From NCBI RefSeq assembly GCF_944324745.1, contig NZ_CALUXO010000067.1, positions 1-37,766 on the forward strand: DNA of 37,766 nucleotides, in the 5' to 3' direction. The stretch comes from an uncultured Thomasclavelia sp. (GTDB lineage Bacteria > Bacillota_I > Bacilli_A > Erysipelotrichales > Coprobacillaceae). The notes beneath the pieces are model-generated. The model did not search any database, had not been told where the DNA came from, and saw only the letters and a program-made list of their open reading frames with translations. Numbering within the stretch: position 1 is the first letter of the stretch; the number at the start of each line of letters is the position of its first letter. Position numbers and translations under genes: made by a program. Of this stretch, positions 34,377 to 37,766 are shown one piece after another.

Positions 34377-37031
34377 TTATATTGCCGGATCAGTTGGATC
34401 CCATGTCTGTGTTAACGGTATTTTTTGTGCAGACGGTTTACTTAATGGATCATTACCGCTAGGAACAATAATCACTTTTGTTCCTAACGGGCAATAATCG
34501 TATATCCATTTAGCATCTGCCACTGTTAACCTAATACATCCATGTGAACATGTAGTTCCAAGTTGATTATACATCCTTGCAGATAATGAATAAATATCAC
34601 CATTTCTATTATAAGGTACTGAATGAAATAAATATCCATTAACTATTCTTGTAGAATATTGTCCATAGCTAGGTCCCATCAATTCTCTCCAACGATATTT
34701 TACTGGTGTGTAATAAATTCCGACCGGTGTGTCATATCCAACTGAACAAATAAATCGCTTATATGCTATAATTTTATTTCCGTTTCCATCAGGAGCTAAA
34801 ACAGTTACAACATTTGTTGCCTTATTTACTCTTAAATCATATGTACCAGGTAAAGTATATAATGTCTGTATGTCTTCTTGCTTATTTCCATTGTTATCAT
34901 AGCATACTAAATAGCCGTTATTATTTTTAAAAGTCAAACAAGCTTTACTTGAAGCATCTGGAGCTCCTACTCCTTTTAGATAGGTTTTGATTTGAATTGC
35001 TTCTATTCTAAAACTAGCTCCTATTGTTCCAGCCTGATTATCATTACAAGTCCAATCCATCCAACCTATATTTTGTACGTATACTCGATAATAAATATCA
35101 TAATAATTTGCTATTTCTCCTGCTAATCGTATCTTAATTGCTTCAATACGTTTTGACTGATTTTCTGTTCCAGCAATTTCTCCATTACTAGCATAATTCA
35201 TCCAACCATAATCTTGAACATGAACACTATATTCAACATTTCCAGAATAATTATCATTACCTAATGATATTTTTATTGCTTCTAATCGGTAACTCTTTCC
35301 TGTTGTTCCACTTGTTGTTCCATTGGAAACTTGACTTGTCCAACCTAAATTTTGAACATGTGTTGTGTAATAAACGCTTTCACTTTTTACAAATGGTCTA
35401 TCAGTCGAACCGGGTGGAACTGCATCTTTTTCAACAAGTATTATTTCTATTGCTTCAATTCTACAATTCATTCCTTCGGTTCCAGCCTTATTATCATTTT
35501 TAGCCCAATCTAACCAACCAATTTCTTGGACATGAGCTCGATAATAAACATCATAATAATTAGAAATATCTCCTGTCAATTTTATTTTAATAGCCTCTAC
35601 TCTTAATTTTTGACCAGTTGTACCAGCTATTACTCCATTTTTTTGATATGATTGCCATCCGATATTTTGAACATGGGTACTATATTCAATATCCCCAGTA
35701 TATCCAACATTTCCAAGATTGATTTTTATTGCTTCTATTCTCTTTGACTTACCAATCGTTCCACTTGTTGTTCCATCAGCTACGCTTCCCATCCATCCAT
35801 AATCCTCTACATGTGTTGAATAATAAATGTTACCTGGCGTTTTATAAGGCTGATTAGTATTACCAGGAGCTGATTCTCCTTTAGGCACCAGCTCAACTTG
35901 AATAGCTTCTACTCTATAAGCATATCCATCAGTCCCGGCAATCTCATCATTCTTTGCCCAATCTAGCCAACCAATCTCTTGGACATGAACTCGATAATAA
36001 ACATCATAATAATTTGCAATTTCCCCAGACAAATTAATCCTTATTGCCTCTATTTGCTTTTTTTGACCGGTTGTTCCTGCTATTGTTCCATTTGATTTAT
36101 ATTCCTGCCAACCATAATCTTGTACTTTAACATTATATTGAATATCCCCTGTATATTCATAGTTATCTAGATATAATTTTATTGCTTCTATTCGTTTTGA
36201 TTGCCTTTCTGTACCAGATAATTTTCCATCGCCAACATTGCCTTGCCAGCCAATGTCAGCTATATGACTAGAATAATAAACTCTACCAGGGCTAACAAAG
36301 CACCTATTAGTTGGACCTGGTGCATCTTCACCTTTTTTCACTAATTTGATTTCTATACCTTCAAGACGATAGCTATAACTAGCACTACCTGCAGCTTTAC
36401 CATTACTAGCCCAGTCTAACCATCCATAATTTTGAATGTGTACACGATAGTAAACATCATAGTAATTTGCAATTTCTCCGGTTAGTTTTATTTTGATAGC
36501 TTCTAATCGTAAACTTTGTCCTTCAGTTCCACTTTTATTGTTATTATCTACAAAATTAGTCCAGCCTAAATTTTGAATATGTGTGGCATAGCTAATACTC
36601 CCTTCAACGGTATTATCAACTAATTGTATTTTAATACTTTCCAATCTTTTAGATTTACCAATTGTCCCCGCTGTTTTACCATCTTTTACATATTCTTGCC
36701 AACCAATATCCTGTACATGGGTTGAATACTCAACACTTGATGATATATCATCTAATGTTTCTTCTTTATTTACAGTATCAATATTATCTTTTGATTCATT
36801 ATCCTCTATTTCTTCTTGTTTTTGCTCATTATTATTTGAGTAGTCACTAATCCCTCTTTCTTCAATTGTTTCTGTATTATCTATATCGGAAACATCCGTA
36901 TTTTCAGAATTAATATTGTTTTTCTCAACCGTTTCTGAAGAGTTATTTTGGTCATCAATTCCATAAACATTAGATACTGTTAGAGTAAAAATGAAACATA
37001 ACGATATAAAAACTGTAAGTATTTTTTTCAT
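34377..37031 (-). CDS. Secreted L,D-transpeptidase with 12 ChW repeats
   Basis: Product of 884 residues. Signal peptide 1-24 (MKKILTVFISLCFIFTLTVS, cleavage near VYG), an acidic Asn/Asp/Glu-rich linker (25-98), twelve ChW repeats (about 100-686) each with a GW dipeptide and an R-x-E-A/S/G-I block, then a YkuD domain (about 725-857). The catalytic motif SHGCIR has H830 and C832, with H803 in YLFHSVPY. YkuD enzymes make 3-3 cross-links in peptidoglycan or attach proteins to it; ChW repeats are thought to bind cell-surface polymers. Conserved repeat order suggests tethering of the enzyme to the wall. AGGAGGTG precedes the ATG. Confidence 0.93.
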   Translation of the reverse strand: MKKILTVFISLCFIFTLTVSNVYGIDDQNNSSETVEKNNINSENTDVSDIDNTETIEERGISDYSNNNEQKQEEIEDNESKDNIDTVNKEETLDDISSSVEYSTHVQDIGWQEYVKDGKTAGTIGKSKRLESIKIQLVDNTVEGSISYATHIQNLGWTNFVDNNNKSGTEGQSLRLEAIKIKLTGEIANYYDVYYRVHIQNYGWLDWASNGKAAGSASYSYRLEGIEIKLVKKGEDAPGPTNRCFVSPGRVYYSSHIADIGWQGNVGDGKLSGTERQSKRIEAIKLYLDNYEYTGDIQYNVKVQDYGWQEYKSNGTIAGTTGQKKQIEAIRINLSGEIANYYDVYYRVHVQEIGWLDWAKNDEIAGTDGYAYRVEAIQVELVPKGESAPGNTNQPYKTPGNIYYSTHVEDYGWMGSVADGTTSGTIGKSKRIEAIKINLGNVGYTGDIEYSTHVQNIGWQSYQKNGVIAGTTGQKLRVEAIKIKLTGDISNYYDVYYRAHVQEIGWLDWAKNDNKAGTEGMNCRIEAIEIILVEKDAVPPGSTDRPFVKSESVYYTTHVQNLGWTSQVSNGTTSGTTGKSYRLEAIKISLGNDNYSGNVEYSVHVQDYGWMNYASNGEIAGTENQSKRIEAIKIRLAGEIANYYDIYYRVYVQNIGWMDWTCNDNQAGTIGASFRIEAIQIKTYLKGVGAPDASSKACLTFKNNNGYLVCYDNNGNKQEDIQTLYTLPGTYDLRVNKATNVVTVLAPDGNGNKIIAYKRFICSVGYDTPVGIYYTPVKYRWRELMGPSYGQYSTRIVNGYLFHSVPYNRNGDIYSLSARMYNQLGTTCSHGCIRLTVADAKWIYDYCPLGTKVIIVPSGNDPLSKPSAQKIPLTQTWDPTDPAI
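34974..36734 (-). repeat. ChW repeat array, four copies of a three-repeat block
   Basis: GW dipeptides stand at residues 110, 156, 203, 260, 307, 354, 411, 458, 505, 563, 609 and 656, that is spacings of 46-47, 47, 57-58 repeated. Each third repeat starts D-V/I-Y-Y-R and ends with an extra proline/glycine-rich spacer (for example APGPTNR, APGNTNQ, PPGSTDR). The period of the whole block is 150-152 residues (about 453 bases), so the array grew by duplication of three-repeat blocks. Confidence 0.9.
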
Positions 37032-37055
37032 TCTTTCACCTCCTATCTTACTTTA

Positions 37056-37086
37056 AGTATAACTCAAAAAACACACATTTTGTTAA
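37056..37086 (-). promoter_or_regulatory. Possible promoter of the L,D-transpeptidase gene
   Basis: On the minus strand TTAACA (complement of 37081-37086), a long 19-base spacer and TATACT (complement of 37056-37061) precede the AGGAGGTGAAAGA-ATG start. The spacer length makes this tentative. Between 37087 and 37406 the sequence is AT-rich and I see no gene or RNA. Confidence 0.45.
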
Positions 37087-37406
37087 TATACTTTACATTT
37101 TAAAAGAAAAAAGTGAAATATTTTTTTGAATTATTAAATTAATATTAACAATAAAAAAAATATTGATTGAATCATTATTTTTTATTACTTATTAAGATGT
37201 TACAAAATGAAAATTTATGCAATAATCTACTATTTTTACCTGTAATTTAATAATCAAAATTCTAAAAAAGGCTATAAAATTACAATTCTAATATTCATCA
37301 TTTTTACTATAATACCTATTTAACAATTTGTTCTAGTCTAATAAAACTATGATATCTAACACACCTAAACTAGAAAAATTCTATAAATCAAAAATATAAT
37401 ATGTTT

Positions 37407-37447
37407 AAAAAAAGGAACACAATCATTGCAATAATTTGTGTTCCTTT
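37407..37447 (-). terminator. Intrinsic terminator of the right-edge ChW gene
   Basis: Perfect 12-bp arms AAAGGAACACAA (37411-37422) and TTGTGTTCCTTT (37436-37447) with a 13-base loop; on the minus strand the stem runs into seven T. It lies 62 bases after the stop of the partial gene at 37510. Confidence 0.85.
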
Positions 37448-37509
37448 AAATCTTTTTAAGGTAAGTATTCAGTAATATTATCTTCTTAAAGTGCACCAAG
37501 TATATTTCT

Positions 37510-37766
37510 TTAATCTTTTGGTGCTTCTCCACCTTTTTCAACAAATACTATTTCTATTGCTTCTAGTCGCTTTGACTGTCCTGTTGTCCCAGCTGTTTCA
37601 CCATTTTTAACCCAACTTTGCCATCCAATATCTTGTATATGTACTCGATAGTATATATCATAATGACTTGCCATTTCTCCGGTTAAATCTATTTCGATTG
37701 CTTCTAATCTCTTTGATTGTCCGCTTGTCCCGGCCATCGCTCCATCTGCTCTCCAGCTTTGCCATC
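37510..37766 (-). CDS. ChW repeat surface protein, C-terminal fragment
   Basis: The frame is open through the right edge, so only about 85 C-terminal residues are visible and the N-terminus is missing. They form two ChW repeats (WQSWRADGAMAGTSGQSKR and, 47 residues on, GWQSWVKNGETAGTTGQSKR, each followed by LEAIEI), joined by LTGEMASHYDIYYRVHIQ, which closely matches the linker between second and third repeats in the neighbouring L,D-transpeptidase. It ends shortly after the last repeat, VEKGGEAPKD. The catalytic or other domain, if any, must lie upstream outside the window. Confidence 0.88.
   Translation of the reverse strand, partial: WQSWRADGAMAGTSGQSKRLEAIEIDLTGEMASHYDIYYRVHIQDIGWQSWVKNGETAGTTGQSKRLEAIEIVFVEKGGEAPKD

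Noticed and set aside
34974-36734. Regularly spaced nucleotide repeats that could suggest a CRISPR array
   Set aside because: The periodicity is coding (47-57 residue ChW repeats), copies are diverged, and there are no short identical repeats with unique spacers.

Overview
The window looks like the chromosome of a low-GC, AT-rich Gram-positive bacterium (Firmicutes/Bacillota). The gene order tsaC/ywlC-rpiB-glyA-upp-atpI-atpBEFHAGDC is a conserved Firmicute housekeeping block. The ChW (clostridial hydrophobic, conserved Trp) repeat proteins, the LytR-free gut-Firmicute style of the envelope genes and the very AT-rich spacers fit an Erysipelotrichia/Coprobacillaceae- or Clostridia-like gut organism. 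That placement is an inference; there is no rRNA here. Almost everything is on the minus strand; only a licD-family gene and a PAP2 gene are on the plus strand.

Region 1 (about 1-9,700, minus) is core metabolism: a threonylcarbamoyl-AMP synthase, ribose-5-phosphate isomerase B, serine hydroxymethyltransferase, uracil phosphoribosyltransferase and a complete F-type ATP synthase operon (I-a-c-b-delta-alpha-gamma-beta-epsilon) closed by a strong intrinsic terminator at 122-154. The c subunit has two carboxylates in its ion-binding region.

Region 2 (about 9,800-33,550) is a cell-wall polysaccharide locus. It contains parts that correspond one by one to the streptococcal rhamnose polysaccharide / group A carbohydrate (Rgp/Gac) system: an RgpA-like GT4 (DUF1972), RmlD, an RgpC/RgpD-like ABC exporter, a MdoB/LtaS-like glycerol-phosphate transferase (GacH-like), and a GacI-GacJ-GacK-GacL-like side-chain module (GT2 + DUF2304 protein + flippase + polytopic GT-C). 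Further GT2 enzymes, a GT14 branching enzyme, a DUF2142 membrane protein, a LicD-family phosphotransferase and a WcaJ/CpsE-type initiating transferase are added. The inferred division of labour: a backbone is built on undecaprenyl phosphate in the cytoplasm and exported by the ABC transporter; side-chain sugars are made as undecaprenyl-phosphate sugars, flipped and added outside; phosphate-containing substituents are added by the GacH-like and LicD-like enzymes. The locus is split into transcription units: one from a promoter at 33347-33374 down to a terminator at 24645-24707; one from promoters at 24471-24499 and 22779-22806 down to a bidirectional terminator at 17723-17760; the divergent licD; the GacH-like/GT2 unit; a small lipoprotein with its own promoter and terminator; and the RgpA-like GT with a small MGMT-like gene.

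Region 3 (about 33,500-37,766) holds a divergently transcribed PAP2 phosphatase-like gene that lacks the usual His of the PSGH motif, a large secreted L,D-transpeptidase carrying twelve ChW repeats in a 4 x 3 super-repeat, and the C-terminal end of a second ChW protein that runs off the right edge. These surface proteins next to the polysaccharide locus may act on or bind to the wall that the locus decorates.
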